Positions 1 to 9,883 are shown, numbered from the stretch's first letter. The stretch is DNA of 64,000 nucleotides from Flammeovirgaceae bacterium UBA6059 (GCA_002435755.1 DIYH01000035.1:248001-312000); one strand, 5' to 3'. Program-made: numbers and translations. Notes: generated from the letters alone by a model not told the origin.

Positions 1-260
1 ACTATGTGGTATGGGACAAGTCAGCAGAGATCAATTTCAGGCGTCCGGCCAAGCAGCACCTGTATGCCGACTTTACCTACTCAGAAGATGAGCTCGAAGA
101 GGTCAAGCGTAGGGTCCAAGAAGACAATGAGATAGAGATAACCAAAACTACCCAGCTCAAGGATGCTGGTGGCGATAAAGTTTACTGTGAAGTAAAGAAG
201 GTGATCTATGTGGCGGATAAAGCTTATTTTAAGGGCAAGAGGAATGGAAAGAACCAATAG
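1..260 (+). CDS. DUF4442-like hotdog-fold protein, 3' part only
   Basis: The reading frame is open from the left window edge and ends at TAG/TAA near 260, so only the C-terminal part is present; the true start lies outside. The visible segment (VWDKSAEINFRRPAKQHLYADF, shown here only by its ends VWDKSAEI and LYADF) followed by an acidic helix and a final strand ending in YVADKAYF matches the pattern I know from DUF4442 acyl-CoA-thioesterase-like hotdog proteins. In that family the segment forms the central helix and closing beta strands. The substrate is unknown. The gene converges on the LytR-type regulator gene on the other strand. Family call is from memory of the pattern; the partial sequence limits certainty. 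Confidence 0.65.
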   Translation, partial: YVVWDKSAEINFRRPAKQHLYADFTYSEDELEEVKRRVQEDNEIEITKTTQLKDAGGDKVYCEVKKVIYVADKAYFKGKRNGKNQ

Positions 261-318
261 CCAAGTCTAGTTGAGAAATACTTGTCTCAAAGTGCATTAG
301 GTGTTAGTCTCTGAGTTG

Positions 319-353
319 GAGTAGGACTTGAAGTAAATGGTCAAGTCCTATTC
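319..353. terminator. Hairpin between convergent genes
   Basis: Two 12-base arms, GAGTAGGACTTG and CAAGTCCTATTC, pair with one G-T wobble around an 11-base loop. The hairpin lies between the converging hotdog and response-regulator genes and overlaps the regulator stop codon. There is no clear T run on either side, so it may act as a bidirectional transcript end or RNA-stabilising stem rather than a classic intrinsic terminator. Confidence 0.4.
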
Positions 354-1052
354 TCCTCCAGGCATAAGCTTATTCATCAATTCTGTTTTCACCTCCTTTG
401 TTATTGTGATCATGCGCTTTCCCACCCTAACCTGGTTTCCTTCAAAAGCGGATATTTGGTTGATTGAGACAATAAAAGAGCGCTGAACGCGCCTAAAGGA
501 TGCCTCAGGAAGCATCTCCTCCATCGATTTCAAAGACATAGGTGTGATGAGCTTTCTTTCTGAAGTTTGTACAACAGAGTAGTTTTGCATGGCTTCAACA
601 AAAAGTATGTCCTGATACATTACCTTCTCGTATCGCTTATCAGCTTTGATGAAAATGAATTCATCAGGGCCGTTACTTGTTCCATTCCCATTTTTTAGCT
701 TAAAAAACTCGATCGCCTTAGTCACAGCCTGATAAAAGCGGTCAAATGTGACAGGCTTAACGAGGTAATCAATGACATCCAGCTGATACCCCTCAAGAGC
801 AAAGTTGGGATAGGCCGTATGTAATATCGAGAGGGGAGCTTGTTTATTTAAACTCTTAAGAAAGTCCAAACCAGTCAGGTTGGGCATTTGAATATCCAGG
901 ATCATTAGGTCTACTTGCATCTTGCGCAATGCCTCTCCAGCAGCTATTGCGTTTCCATAACTCCCGACCAGTTTGAGTTCGCTTACCTGCGCCACGTATT
1001 GTTCCAGGCCATTTCTGGCAATAACCTCATCATCAACTATAATACAATTCAT
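348..1052 (-). CDS. LytR/AlgR-family response regulator (REC + LytTR)
   Basis: A 234-residue two-domain regulator. Residues 1-120 form a receiver domain with the acidic pair at D7-D8, phospho-acceptor D53 in the MILDIQMPN motif and the conserved lysine in YLVKPV. Residues about 130-230 form a LytTR DNA-binding domain, recognisable from IFIKADKRYEKV, the FVEAMQNYSVV stretch and the RVQRSFIVSI motif. It overlaps the upstream histidine kinase gene by 4 bases, so the two are translationally coupled and form a cognate pair. The pair is divergent from the tripartite efflux operon starting at 2345, making that operon a plausible target; this is inference from position. LytTR proteins bind paired direct repeats, which I could not identify in the 2126-2344 gap. 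Confidence 0.93.
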   Translation of the reverse strand: MNCIIVDDEVIARNGLEQYVAQVSELKLVGSYGNAIAAGEALRKMQVDLMILDIQMPNLTGLDFLKSLNKQAPLSILHTAYPNFALEGYQLDVIDYLVKPVTFDRFYQAVTKAIEFFKLKNGNGTSNGPDEFIFIKADKRYEKVMYQDILFVEAMQNYSVVQTSERKLITPMSLKSMEEMLPEASFRRVQRSFIVSINQISAFEGNQVRVGKRMITITKEVKTELMNKLMPGGE

Positions 1053-2125
1053 GCAATTTTTATTTTCAGATCCACTTTGAACGTTCTTGTATTGTCAGTA
1101 ATTCTCAAAGTATGTTTCTCACCATAGATAATCTCAAGTCGCTTTCGAATGTTCGCAATCCCGATACCTCCAGGACCTTTTTCTTCTTTCTGTTTTAATT
1201 GTTTTTCAATAGAGTTCTCAATGGTCACGGCAAGCCAATCCAATTGGACACCAATTGAAACACGGATCCAATTCTTCATTCCCAGATTAGTCGACACATG
1301 CTTAAAGGCGTTTTCAATAAAGGAGAGCAGCACAAGCGGTACGATCTCCAGGTACCCAATCTTGTCAGAGACCTTAAACTCTATATCAAGAATATCCCCT
1401 CTTCGTACCTCTTCCATCTCTATGTAATTTTTCATGTGTTCTATCTCAGTGGAAAGAGGTACCATTTCATGATCAGACTGATATAGATGATAACGCAAAA
1501 CATCGGAGAATTTGGCCAGAAGTCGTTTGGATTCCTGAGCGTCCTGATCAATCAAATGAAACACTGTATTAATGCTATTAAACAAAAAGTGAGGGTTTAT
1601 CTGTGCTTTCAAAAACTTCAATTCCGCCGCAAGCTTTTCCTTGGCTAACTGCTCGGTCACCCTGTCGTGCTGATAGCGATCTATTGTCACTCTCACCGTG
1701 ATGATCATCGTGTTTACAAACAACGAAATCACAATCACCGGAGCAAAAATGTCAATCCAGTCGTTATAAGCAGCAGTGTATTGATTAATGTCACCTGGCA
1801 ATGAGTTTATTGCATAAAATGAAGCCTGGGCTGAAATGGCCGACATACCAACAATCAGGAGCACAAATACCCCATATTTTCTCTTGTAAAAGAAGGAGGG
1901 TATGATCCAGTAGTTGGTGAGATTAGCTTGGGTGATCTGGCCTATACCAAAAGAAATGATCAGTGCTTTCAACAACAATGGGTGGTTTTCAGCATCTACC
2001 CTGAAAATGAAATACCAGACCACCAAATACAACATCCAGAAGAGTACCTGCCAGAGAAAAGATTTGTATGTGAACCTACTCATGTCCATCGTATTGCGCT
2101 TTATTGTCTTGACGAAATACGGCAT
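1049..2125 (-). CDS. LytS-type membrane sensor histidine kinase
   Basis: A 358-residue kinase. Four hydrophobic segments (roughly residues 22-41, 50-70, 84-106 and 124-146) form an N-terminal membrane sensor without a recognisable extracytoplasmic domain. A short coiled linker leads to the His_kinase region with H179 in the motif QINPHFLFNSINT, the hallmark of the LytS/YehU class. The ATP-binding domain follows, with an N-box ENAFKHV and a G-box GPGGIGIANIRKRL. The start may be the annotated ATG or the ATG at codon 13 or 15; all give the same topology. It is the first gene of a two-gene unit with the LytTR regulator. The signal is unknown; divergence from the RND operon suggests envelope or toxic-compound sensing, which is inference. 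Confidence 0.93.
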   Translation of the reverse strand: MPYFVKTIKRNTMDMSRFTYKSFLWQVLFWMLYLVVWYFIFRVDAENHPLLLKALIISFGIGQITQANLTNYWIIPSFFYKRKYGVFVLLIVGMSAISAQASFYAINSLPGDINQYTAAYNDWIDIFAPVIVISLFVNTMIITVRVTIDRYQHDRVTEQLAKEKLAAELKFLKAQINPHFLFNSINTVFHLIDQDAQESKRLLAKFSDVLRYHLYQSDHEMVPLSTEIEHMKNYIEMEEVRRGDILDIEFKVSDKIGYLEIVPLVLLSFIENAFKHVSTNLGMKNWIRVSIGVQLDWLAVTIENSIEKQLKQKEEKGPGGIGIANIRKRLEIIYGEKHTLRITDNTRTFKVDLKIKIA

Positions 2126-2344
2126 TCGAGGATTGATTCACAAAAGTCAAGGACGATCTTGGGTCATTGGAGGACGAACAGGCAGATTTCAATGATGAGG
2201 GCAAAAAAACATTAGAAAAGCTACTCATGAAACCCTTAAAATGGCTTTTAGGCTTTTTGGTCATCCGGTTCCACTCAAAGATCATCTTTATTTAATAGCC
2301 TCTCTTTCAGTCCTAATCTTTGATGCATCGAAACCTAAAAAGGA

Positions 2345-4681
2345 ATGTATTTAAAAGATGAAAAGATGAAAAAATTACTGATTCTAATACTCCTGACCTA
2401 CTTTACCTACCCGACGTTAGCACAAAAGAGGACTTACCAGTTAGGCCTTATGGTTGATTACCGAACACCAATCGGTGATTCACTCCTGGTACAATTAGAA
2501 AAAGAAGTGTCAAAAGTAGTTGGAGAAGACGCCACTATACAGATGTCTGAACAGTACATACACGTGAATGAATGTAGCATTGCTAAAGCTACTTCAGACT
2601 ATCAAGACCTGTTGAATGCTCCGGTTGATGCCATATTGGTATTAGGTTCGATTGGAGAGAAAGCCTTAGAAGGAATAACTGACTTCAACAAACCCACCGT
2701 CATCTTTGGCAACTACAATCTGGAAAGGCCAACTCATGATGAAACTAAAACCAATAATCTGATCCGTATCCTAGACCGATCATACCTTGAAAATGATCTT
2801 ACAGCACTTCACGAGTTAACTGATTTTAAAAGTGTCGGCATTGCGGTAGAACAAGCCTATGCGAATGAACTAGGCTTTGCCGCATCTCTAAACAAAATCA
2901 CCACCGACTTAGGTGTAGAATATCAATTGATTGCTTATGACAACTTCTCTGAGATCCAATCAAACCTTGACGGGATCGATGCATTCTATCTCGTCGGAGG
3001 GCAGCTAACAGAAGATAAAGAAATCTCGGCTCTTGCTGATCATCTACTTCAGAAACGCATCCCCTCAATGAGTACCGGAGGGATTTCACACCTAAATCAG
3101 GGATTTATGTCAACCACAGTTCCCAGAGGGAACTTCGAACAGATGATCCGTAACATATCCGTCTCCATAGATGCATTTGTCCAAATGGAGCCGCTACCAG
3201 ATGGTCCAGTCATTTTGGAATACGAACCCAAGCTTACCATCAACATCAACATCGCGGAAGTAGTGGGAGTATTCGTTCCTTACAGCAGTATGGACGATAC
3301 GGATTTGGTTTGGAGCGCTGATCACTTAAATCCTCAGCTTTCCTATGATTTCGAGTCTTTTCTTTCAGCTACACTAGGGAAAAACCTTGGTTTTGGGGCC
3401 GCTAAAAAAGAAGTCCAGATGAAAAATCAAGATGTACAATCAGCGAAAAACAACTACCTCCCTACCGTAACCGCGGGTGCATCATCTGCCTATACAAGTC
3501 CTGATTTTGCGGAAATCAGCTTCGGACAGACAGCAGAGTATCAAACAGTAGGAAGCATAAATTTTGAACAAACCATTTTTTCTGCACAGGCCAACACTAA
3601 CATCGAAATTGAAAAGAACTTATTGAAAATAGAAGAGCAGCGGCTATCCACCAAAGAGTTGGATTTGGTATTGGAAGCTTCCAATGCCTTCTTCAATGCC
3701 CTTCTTGCCAAGTCAGAAACCAATATCCAGGCAGGTAATCTTCAACTCACCAAGACCAACTACCAGATAGCCCGGCAAAACTACCAGTCGGGGCAAACTG
3801 ATAAATCAGACCTCCTGAGACTGGAGAGTCAGTTAGCTGTCGATAAGCAACGCATGGTGACGTCTATCAATCGCTTACAGCAGGCATTGATCCGACTTAA
3901 CCAGCTGACCAACAGCCCATTAGAAAATCAAATCAATATCGTAGACTTAAAAGTGGATAACGGTTTCTTTCAAGGCTTTACCTATGATGAGTTTGAGCGA
4001 ATTCTAGACGATGATGTCTCTCGTGAGCGTTTTGTCCGGTTCCTGGCACAAGAGTCAAGAAATAACTCACCGGAGATAAAAAGCCTGGCTTATCTGGATG
4101 AAGTAACTAGTCGTCAAATGAAGCTTTTTGGGGCCCAGCGCCTAATACCGAGCTTAGGACTGCAAGCGGAATATGCAAACTTTGTAGATAGAAGAGGTGC
4201 TGGTAGTGTGGTCGAAGGATTCAATATCCCTGGCGATTATTACACAGTAGGTGTCGGAGTTTCTCTACCCATCTTAAGTGGAAATCGAAACAAAGTTTCA
4301 CACCAGCGTGCCAGAATTCAAAAAGAACAGATCAACCTCAACACAAGGGATGCAGAACAAGCGCTGGAAACCAGTGTCCGAAGTATCACTTTCGAAGTGA
4401 TCAATCAAATGGCCACTATAAAGCTTACCCGGGAAACAGAGCAAACTGCAAAGGAAGCCTTAGAGATCATCCAGGATGCCTACTCAAACGGGGCGGTAGG
4501 TGTTGTCCAGCTTTTCGATATACAAAATACCTACTTGCAAGCTCAGATCAGTCGCACTCAGGCAGACTATGGCTACCTCATCAATATCGCAAGCCTGGAG
4601 AGGATCATTGCACACTATTCTGTACTCAGGTCAGATGAGGCGAACGAACAACTCAAGCAAAGATTTTTAACATTCAAATAA
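2345..4681 (+). CDS. TolC-family outer membrane efflux protein with N-terminal periplasmic-binding-like domain
   Basis: 778 residues, much longer than an ordinary TolC-type protein (about 430-500). A signal peptide follows the second ATG (codon 8, position 2366: KKLLILILLTYF, cleavage near TLAQ), so that is probably the true start. Residues about 27-290 resemble an ABC-type substrate-binding fold: alternating beta-alpha units such as YQLGLMVDYRTP, AILVLGSIGEKAL and KSVGIAVEQAYA, as in the TrpX/PF04392-like group. Residues about 330-770 are a typical outer-membrane efflux domain, with two long coiled-coil repeats (KNNYLPTVTAGASSAY, ARQNYQSGQTDKSDLLRLES) and the second repeat near GVGVSLPILSGNRNK. 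It leads an operon with a membrane-fusion protein and an RND pump. The extra domain could bind a ligand or contact the pump; its role is unknown. Confidence 0.88.
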   Translation: MYLKDEKMKKLLILILLTYFTYPTLAQKRTYQLGLMVDYRTPIGDSLLVQLEKEVSKVVGEDATIQMSEQYIHVNECSIAKATSDYQDLLNAPVDAILVLGSIGEKALEGITDFNKPTVIFGNYNLERPTHDETKTNNLIRILDRSYLENDLTALHELTDFKSVGIAVEQAYANELGFAASLNKITTDLGVEYQLIAYDNFSEIQSNLDGIDAFYLVGGQLTEDKEISALADHLLQKRIPSMSTGGISHLNQGFMSTTVPRGNFEQMIRNISVSIDAFVQMEPLPDGPVILEYEPKLTININIAEVVGVFVPYSSMDDTDLVWSADHLNPQLSYDFESFLSATLGKNLGFGAAKKEVQMKNQDVQSAKNNYLPTVTAGASSAYTSPDFAEISFGQTAEYQTVGSINFEQTIFSAQANTNIEIEKNLLKIEEQRLSTKELDLVLEASNAFFNALLAKSETNIQAGNLQLTKTNYQIARQNYQSGQTDKSDLLRLESQLAVDKQRMVTSINRLQQALIRLNQLTNSPLENQINIVDLKVDNGFFQGFTYDEFERILDDDVSRERFVRFLAQESRNNSPEIKSLAYLDEVTSRQMKLFGAQRLIPSLGLQAEYANFVDRRGAGSVVEGFNIPGDYYTVGVGVSLPILSGNRNKVSHQRARIQKEQINLNTRDAEQALETSVRSITFEVINQMATIKLTRETEQTAKEALEIIQDAYSNGAVGVVQLFDIQNTYLQAQISRTQADYGYLINIASLERIIAHYSVLRSDEANEQLKQRFLTFK

Positions 4682-4709
4682 TAGAATACACACAATAACA
4701 TTCGATAAA

Positions 4710-5807
4710 ATGAAAACGCTAATGAAAATTCTCACAATCACATTAATGACCTTGTTAGGCATATCATTAATGGCTTGTACAGATAAAGAACAAGCGGTTG
4801 AAACCCCGGTCAGACCAGTGAAGTATACCACTGTCGAGCTTACCGGAAACGCTAACTACAGGACCTTTAGCGGTACAACCGTCTCAAAGAAAACCATTAA
4901 CCTGAGTTTCAGGCAGCCAGGAAAGATCACTCGGCTTGATATGAAAATTGGCCAGAAGGTAGTCGAAGGGCAACTCTTAGCCCAACTTGATAATACACAA
5001 TCTCGACTGGCTTTTGAGCAAGGTCAGGCACAAATGAATGCGGCCGAATCCAATCTCAATACTTCCAAGCTTACCTTGGATCGTACAAAGAAGCTCTATA
5101 AAAAAGGAAGTGCATCACTCAGTGACCTGGAGCAAGCGAAGAACGGCTATAAAACAGCTGAAAAAGCCTTCGAAGCTGCAGAAAAGGGAGTGGCCATGCT
5201 TAGAGAACAACTCACCTACGGGAAGATCTACGCACCAACAGATGGCACTATTTCTTCCTTGATCAGTGAAGTTGACGAGAACGTAGGGGCCGGACAGCCT
5301 GTTGCTGTGCTGAATTCAAACGGACCTATGGAGATCAATCTGGGTGTACCTGAAGCCATCATCAACAAAGTTGAAAAAGGGATGACGGTCGAAGTGGTCA
5401 TCTCAGCACTGGATAACAAAGTCATGAAGGGTAAGGTGGTAGAAGTAGCTACCGCCAACGGACGTATGTCAGCGACTTATCCTGTAGTGGTAGACCTGAT
5501 CAATCCGGACGCAGCAGTAAAAAGTGGGATGGCAGCTGAAGTGGCAATGTCCTTCAAAGAGAAAGGATTAGATGCGACTATACCTATGGTGCCAGCCACA
5601 GCTGTAGGTGAAGATAGTGACGGACAGTTTGTATTTCTCATTGAGCAACAAAATGACCGCTATCGTGTGATCAAGCAACCTGTTACTATTGGCAAGTTAT
5701 TTACAAATGGATTTGAGATCCTGTCCGGGCTTTCCGAAGGCCAGTATGTAGCAACCGCAGGATTGCAAACATTACTCCATCATCAAGAAGTAAAGCTTAA
5801 AAACTAA
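4710..5807 (+). CDS. RND efflux periplasmic adaptor (membrane fusion protein), lipoprotein
   Basis: 365 residues with a lipoprotein signal (lipobox LMAC, Cys near residue 23). The order is standard for AcrA/HlyD-type adaptors: a first barrel-sandwich strand (KTINLSFRQPGKITRLDMKIGQKVVEGQ), split alpha-helical hairpin (ARGQAQ-like heptads; LTLDRTKKLYKKGSASLSD), second sandwich half (GKIYAPTDGTISSL, DENVGAGQPV), beta-barrel and membrane-proximal domain ending GLSEGQYVATAGLQTLL. It bridges the inner-membrane pump and the TolC-like channel. It is 28 bases after the channel gene and its stop codon TAA shares its last base with the ATG of the pump gene, so expression is tightly coupled. Substrate not deducible. 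Confidence 0.93.
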   Translation: MKTLMKILTITLMTLLGISLMACTDKEQAVETPVRPVKYTTVELTGNANYRTFSGTTVSKKTINLSFRQPGKITRLDMKIGQKVVEGQLLAQLDNTQSRLAFEQGQAQMNAAESNLNTSKLTLDRTKKLYKKGSASLSDLEQAKNGYKTAEKAFEAAEKGVAMLREQLTYGKIYAPTDGTISSLISEVDENVGAGQPVAVLNSNGPMEINLGVPEAIINKVEKGMTVEVVISALDNKVMKGKVVEVATANGRMSATYPVVVDLINPDAAVKSGMAAEVAMSFKEKGLDATIPMVPATAVGEDSDGQFVFLIEQQNDRYRVIKQPVTIGKLFTNGFEILSGLSEGQYVATAGLQTLLHHQEVKLKN

Positions 5808-8800
5808 TGGCTATGAATATTGCAAAGTTTTCAATCAACAAGAATAGGATCAGTTTGATGATCCTGGGTTTGATCATGGCCCTCGGTCTTATGACCTACA
5901 AAGACATTTCCAGGGACAGTATGCCCGCTTACACGGTGAGAGTGGCAGCCATCGTTTCCTTTTTCCCTGGAGCAGGACCGGAAAGGGTAGAGCAGTTGGT
6001 TACCGACAAGATCGAAAAAGTAGCCCAGTCACTACCTGAACTCAAAGAAGTGTCAAGCTCATCACAAACAGGTCTTTCGGTGGTGACAGTCACACTAAAA
6101 GAAGATGTAGGACCGGATGAAATGCAACCCGTTTGGGACCGCCTGAGAAGAAATCTAGCGATCATGGAAGGGCTTCCGACTGGTGTCTATCCCATACTCA
6201 AAGACGATGGGCTCGGGGATGTGTACGGAATCGTGGTAGGACTAGTGTCTGATGGATACTCGTACTCCGAGATGAAAGAGTACGCAGATGATATCCGAAA
6301 TGACCTGATCAAAATCCCTGATGCCGCCAAAGTAGTATTAGGTGGTGTTCAGGAGGAGCGTGTTTTCATAGAGTTCAATAATTCACTGCTCAAAGAATAT
6401 GATCTAACAGGGGGGATGTTACAACAACTTATAGCCACAACAAACATTCTCAGCTCCGGAGGTGAACTGAGCCTTGGAGAGGAGCGCATCATCGTTGAGC
6501 CTACCGGAAACTTCAACTCTGTCGATGATATCCAAAACATGTTGATCCCAACCGGCGAGCAGCCTATTCGTCTTGGTGATATCACCAACATTAAAAAGGG
6601 TTACATAGACCCAACTACGCAGCACGTGAGCATCAACGGGAAAAATGCCATTTCCTTTCATATCAGTCTGAAAGAAAACGCTAACATCATCGAGTTAGGT
6701 GACGCGGTAAATACCTTGGTTGACAATTGGAAAAATGATCTACCAGTCGGATTAGAACTAACCAGGGTCTCTTCATTGGATACTTTTATTGACAATAAGG
6801 TGAATAATTTTATTGTTAACCTTATGCAGTCTTTCGGGATCGTGCTATTGGTGATGTTAGTGTTCCTTGGTTTCAGGACCGGATTGGTCATTGCCAGTTT
6901 GATCCCCATCGTTATCGTAATGACACTGATGATCATGGGACTACTAAATATTGGGCTAAACCAGGTGACACTTGCTTCCTTGATCATGGCCCTTGGCATG
7001 TTGGTTGATAATGCCATTGTGGTAGCGGAAACTATCATGGTAAAAATGGAAAAAGGAGTGAAAGCGAAAACTGCGGCCATCCAGGCATGTTCTGAACTTG
7101 CTTTTCCACTTTTGATTTCAACGCTTATCACTTCATTCGCGTTCCTTGCCTTCTACTTGTCCCCTACTAACATGGGTGACATTGTCGGACCGATCTTTCA
7201 GGTGATCACAATTGCCCTATTATCCTCATGGATCATAGCCTTGACCATTATCACAATGTTCTGTGTGCTTTTCTTGAAAGCAAAGCCCAAAACTAATGAT
7301 AGACCTAGTTTGATTGATCGAATGATCACTACTCTAAAAGGATACTACAGGGGCATTATCATCGTAGCTCTTAAGCATAAGTGGAAAGTACTGGGAGGGA
7401 TTTCAGTTGCGTTTGTTGTGGCCGTATTCAGGTTTGGTTACATCCCTTTTCTTTTCCTTCCGGACAGTGACCGAAATATGATCACAGTAGATATCAATCT
7501 GCCTGTTGGAACAAAAGTGGAACGCACCATGGCGGTGGTTTCAGACCTTGAGCAGTACATGAAAGATTCATTGCAAACCAATGAGGGCCGAAGGGCAGGT
7601 ATTCAGGACTGGTCGTGCTACATAGGCCAGGGTCCTGAGTCTTATGACCTGGGATATGGACAGGATGAGGCTAACTCCAGCTACGCACACATTTTGGTAA
7701 ACACCTCATCTTTTACCGTGAATAATGAGATGATTGATCGCATCAATGATTATGCATTCAATTCATTTCCAAATGCTGACGTAAAAGTCCGTTCACTATC
7801 CAACTCAGGGGGTAGTACACCCATTGAGATAAGGATCATTGGTGATGACTCAGATGAACTGGCCAAGATTGGGTTGACTGTAAGAGAGAAGCTTACATCT
7901 ATGGCCGGGACTAAAAATGTTAAGGACAACTGGGGTCCGAAAAGTAAGAAATTCTTAGTGGAAATCGATCCTAACCGCGCTCAAGCTGCAGGCATCAGCC
8001 ATCAGGACATTGCGATCTCTCTGCAAACGGTGTTGGATGGTTTTCAAACGGGAGAGTACAGAGAAAACAATAAGTCAATCCCGATCCTAATGAGAGGTGA
8101 AAACAGCCAGGAGCAGTCATTAAACTCTCTCGAAACTTTAAATGTATTTGCTCAAGCTACAGGACAAAGTGTACCACTACTTCAAGTCGCATCGATCAAA
8201 CCTGACTGGCAATACTCAACCATCAGAAGGTACAATCTCAACAAAGCTGTATATGTATCAAGCCAGTTAAGAGATGGGGCTTTCGCGGCAGACATCACTT
8301 CTAAGATAACTCCGTGGTTAGACGAGCAGCAAAGGTCCTGGCCAACCGGGTTTCATTATGAGTTTGGCGGGGACGAAAAAGACACGGCAGAAAATCTTGG
8401 ATCAGTGATTGGTTTTCTTCCACTTTCAGGTTTCTTGATTGCGTTGCTTTTGATCATCCAATTCAACTCTTTTCGTAAGATGGGCGTGATCCTATCCATC
8501 ATTCCACTCGCATTGATTGGAGTGGTGTTGGGATTGTCTGTATTCGGCGAGCCCTTTGGTTTTATGCCATTTCTCGGGTTGATTGCCCTAGCGGGAATCC
8601 TGATCTACAACGGTGTTGTGTTGATCGACCGTATGGATATCGAACAAAAGGAACTAGGCAGAAACATGCACGATAGCATAGTGATGGCCTGCCTACAACG
8701 CCTAAGACCTATTCTTCTGGCCACTTTCACCACTGTGCTTGGGCTATTACCACTGTACATCAGTGGGGGAGAATTATGGCAAGGCCTGGCAGTCAGTATT

Positions 8801-8923
8801 ATGGTCGGATTGCTGTTCGGAACGATCATTACGCTTGTTTTTATTCCATCACTTTACAGCGTACTGTTCAAAGTGAACTTTTCGAAGTACCAATTCAACG
8901 AGAGGCTCTTAGCCGACCTCTAG
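5807..8923 (+). CDS. RND-family efflux pump, inner-membrane permease (AcrB/HAE-like)
   Basis: 1038 residues, the normal size for a hydrophobe/amphiphile RND pump. TM1 is at about residues 13-30 (RISLMILGLIMALGL), followed by a large periplasmic loop, TM2-TM6 around 340-500, TM7 near 535-555, a second periplasmic loop and TM8-TM12 near 865-1020. The TM4 proton-relay motif is GMLVDNAIVVAE, with one Asp followed by Asn as in many non-AcrB RND pumps. Duplicate-half signatures include GEPFGFMPFLGLIALAGI and the LRPILLATFTTVLGLLPL segment. It overlaps the adaptor stop by one base and closes the three-gene efflux operon. Unusually, the channel gene is first in the operon. The substrate is unknown, and the neighbouring LytS/LytR pair may regulate it. 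Confidence 0.95.
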   Translation: MAMNIAKFSINKNRISLMILGLIMALGLMTYKDISRDSMPAYTVRVAAIVSFFPGAGPERVEQLVTDKIEKVAQSLPELKEVSSSSQTGLSVVTVTLKEDVGPDEMQPVWDRLRRNLAIMEGLPTGVYPILKDDGLGDVYGIVVGLVSDGYSYSEMKEYADDIRNDLIKIPDAAKVVLGGVQEERVFIEFNNSLLKEYDLTGGMLQQLIATTNILSSGGELSLGEERIIVEPTGNFNSVDDIQNMLIPTGEQPIRLGDITNIKKGYIDPTTQHVSINGKNAISFHISLKENANIIELGDAVNTLVDNWKNDLPVGLELTRVSSLDTFIDNKVNNFIVNLMQSFGIVLLVMLVFLGFRTGLVIASLIPIVIVMTLMIMGLLNIGLNQVTLASLIMALGMLVDNAIVVAETIMVKMEKGVKAKTAAIQACSELAFPLLISTLITSFAFLAFYLSPTNMGDIVGPIFQVITIALLSSWIIALTIITMFCVLFLKAKPKTNDRPSLIDRMITTLKGYYRGIIIVALKHKWKVLGGISVAFVVAVFRFGYIPFLFLPDSDRNMITVDINLPVGTKVERTMAVVSDLEQYMKDSLQTNEGRRAGIQDWSCYIGQGPESYDLGYGQDEANSSYAHILVNTSSFTVNNEMIDRINDYAFNSFPNADVKVRSLSNSGGSTPIEIRIIGDDSDELAKIGLTVREKLTSMAGTKNVKDNWGPKSKKFLVEIDPNRAQAAGISHQDIAISLQTVLDGFQTGEYRENNKSIPILMRGENSQEQSLNSLETLNVFAQATGQSVPLLQVASIKPDWQYSTIRRYNLNKAVYVSSQLRDGAFAADITSKITPWLDEQQRSWPTGFHYEFGGDEKDTAENLGSVIGFLPLSGFLIALLLIIQFNSFRKMGVILSIIPLALIGVVLGLSVFGEPFGFMPFLGLIALAGILIYNGVVLIDRMDIEQKELGRNMHDSIVMACLQRLRPILLATFTTVLGLLPLYISGGELWQGLAVSIMVGLLFGTIITLVFIPSLYSVLFKVNFSKYQFNERLLADL

Positions 8924-9052
8924 AACAAACCTTTAATCCATACCATCGCCATTGTTCGGGTTAAGTAGTCGAAAGGCTTACGATGCTGACAGAAAACATC
9001 TTGTCCACAAAAGACCAGTAGCGAACAGTGCAGTGGGTATACAGAAGTAATT

Positions 9053-9883
9053 ATGAAAAAGATTATAAGAAAAACAGCCCTGATAACAGGATCAAGTGGT
9101 GGAATTGGATCAGCCGTAGCACGAGATCTGGCCTCAAAAGGATATCATCTGATTTTGATGGATATCAATGAAGAGGGGAACCGCAAGCTGGCACATGAAC
9201 TACCTAGCGCTGAAATCATCACTATTTACTTGGCTAACAGAGAGGAACTGCGCGCAATCTGTAAGGCTATTCCTCAGTATGAATTGGATATAGCATTCAT
9301 AAATGCTGGCTTGCAGCGGACTGCTGATCTAGTCGAAATATCCGAAGAATCCATTGATCTACAATTAGAGATCAACCTCAGAAGCGCCATCATACTTAAC
9401 CAAGTCTGTGGAAAAGATATGAAGATCCGAAATGCAGGTCATATTATAAATACAGTCTCGGCCGGAGGTGTTTTGGCGATCCAATCGAGTGCTGTTTACA
9501 GTGCAGCTAAGTTTGGGTTAAGAGGCTTTTTGATGGCCTTTCACTCAGAAATGAAGCCCTATGGTGTGCATGTTTCAGGTCTTTACCCAGGAGCTGTTGA
9601 CACCCCGATGATGAGGAAAGAAGTCATCAAAGAAACACCAGATATGGAAATGATGGGAATGCCAATTTCAGTCGAAGATGTGGTGAATGGGTTCAATCTG
9701 GCTTTAAGAACAGGTCAATTGGAAGTCCATTTACCGAAGAGCTTCGGGTTATTTACCAAGCTGGTAGGAGGCGTTATTCCTGGCTCTATATCAAGGTTAC
9801 TCCCAATCCTGGCTAGACTTTCAAGCAAGGGGTGGCACAAATATGCCGATCGGGTCAGAAAAGAGGAGCTCCAGGCAGTCTGA
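9053..9883 (+). CDS. SDR-family NAD(P)-dependent oxidoreductase
   Basis: 276 residues, classical short-chain dehydrogenase length. The cofactor-binding TGSSGGIG motif is at residues 13-20, the acidic residue after strand 2 (LILMDINEEG) suggests NAD(H) preference, the NAG motif appears as AFINAGLQ, the catalytic Ser lies in NTVSAGG and the catalytic pair is YSAAK. The C-terminal region (GLYPGAVDTPMM) is also standard. The last 60 residues, with SFGLFTKLVGGVIPGSISRLLP, could be membrane-associated, as in several DltE/SadH-like short-chain dehydrogenases. It stands alone between the RND operon and a cyclase gene. The substrate cannot be assigned. Confidence 0.9.
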   Translation: MKKIIRKTALITGSSGGIGSAVARDLASKGYHLILMDINEEGNRKLAHELPSAEIITIYLANREELRAICKAIPQYELDIAFINAGLQRTADLVEISEESIDLQLEINLRSAIILNQVCGKDMKIRNAGHIINTVSAGGVLAIQSSAVYSAAKFGLRGFLMAFHSEMKPYGVHVSGLYPGAVDTPMMRKEVIKETPDMEMMGMPISVEDVVNGFNLALRTGQLEVHLPKSFGLFTKLVGGVIPGSISRLLPILARLSSKGWHKYADRVRKEELQAV

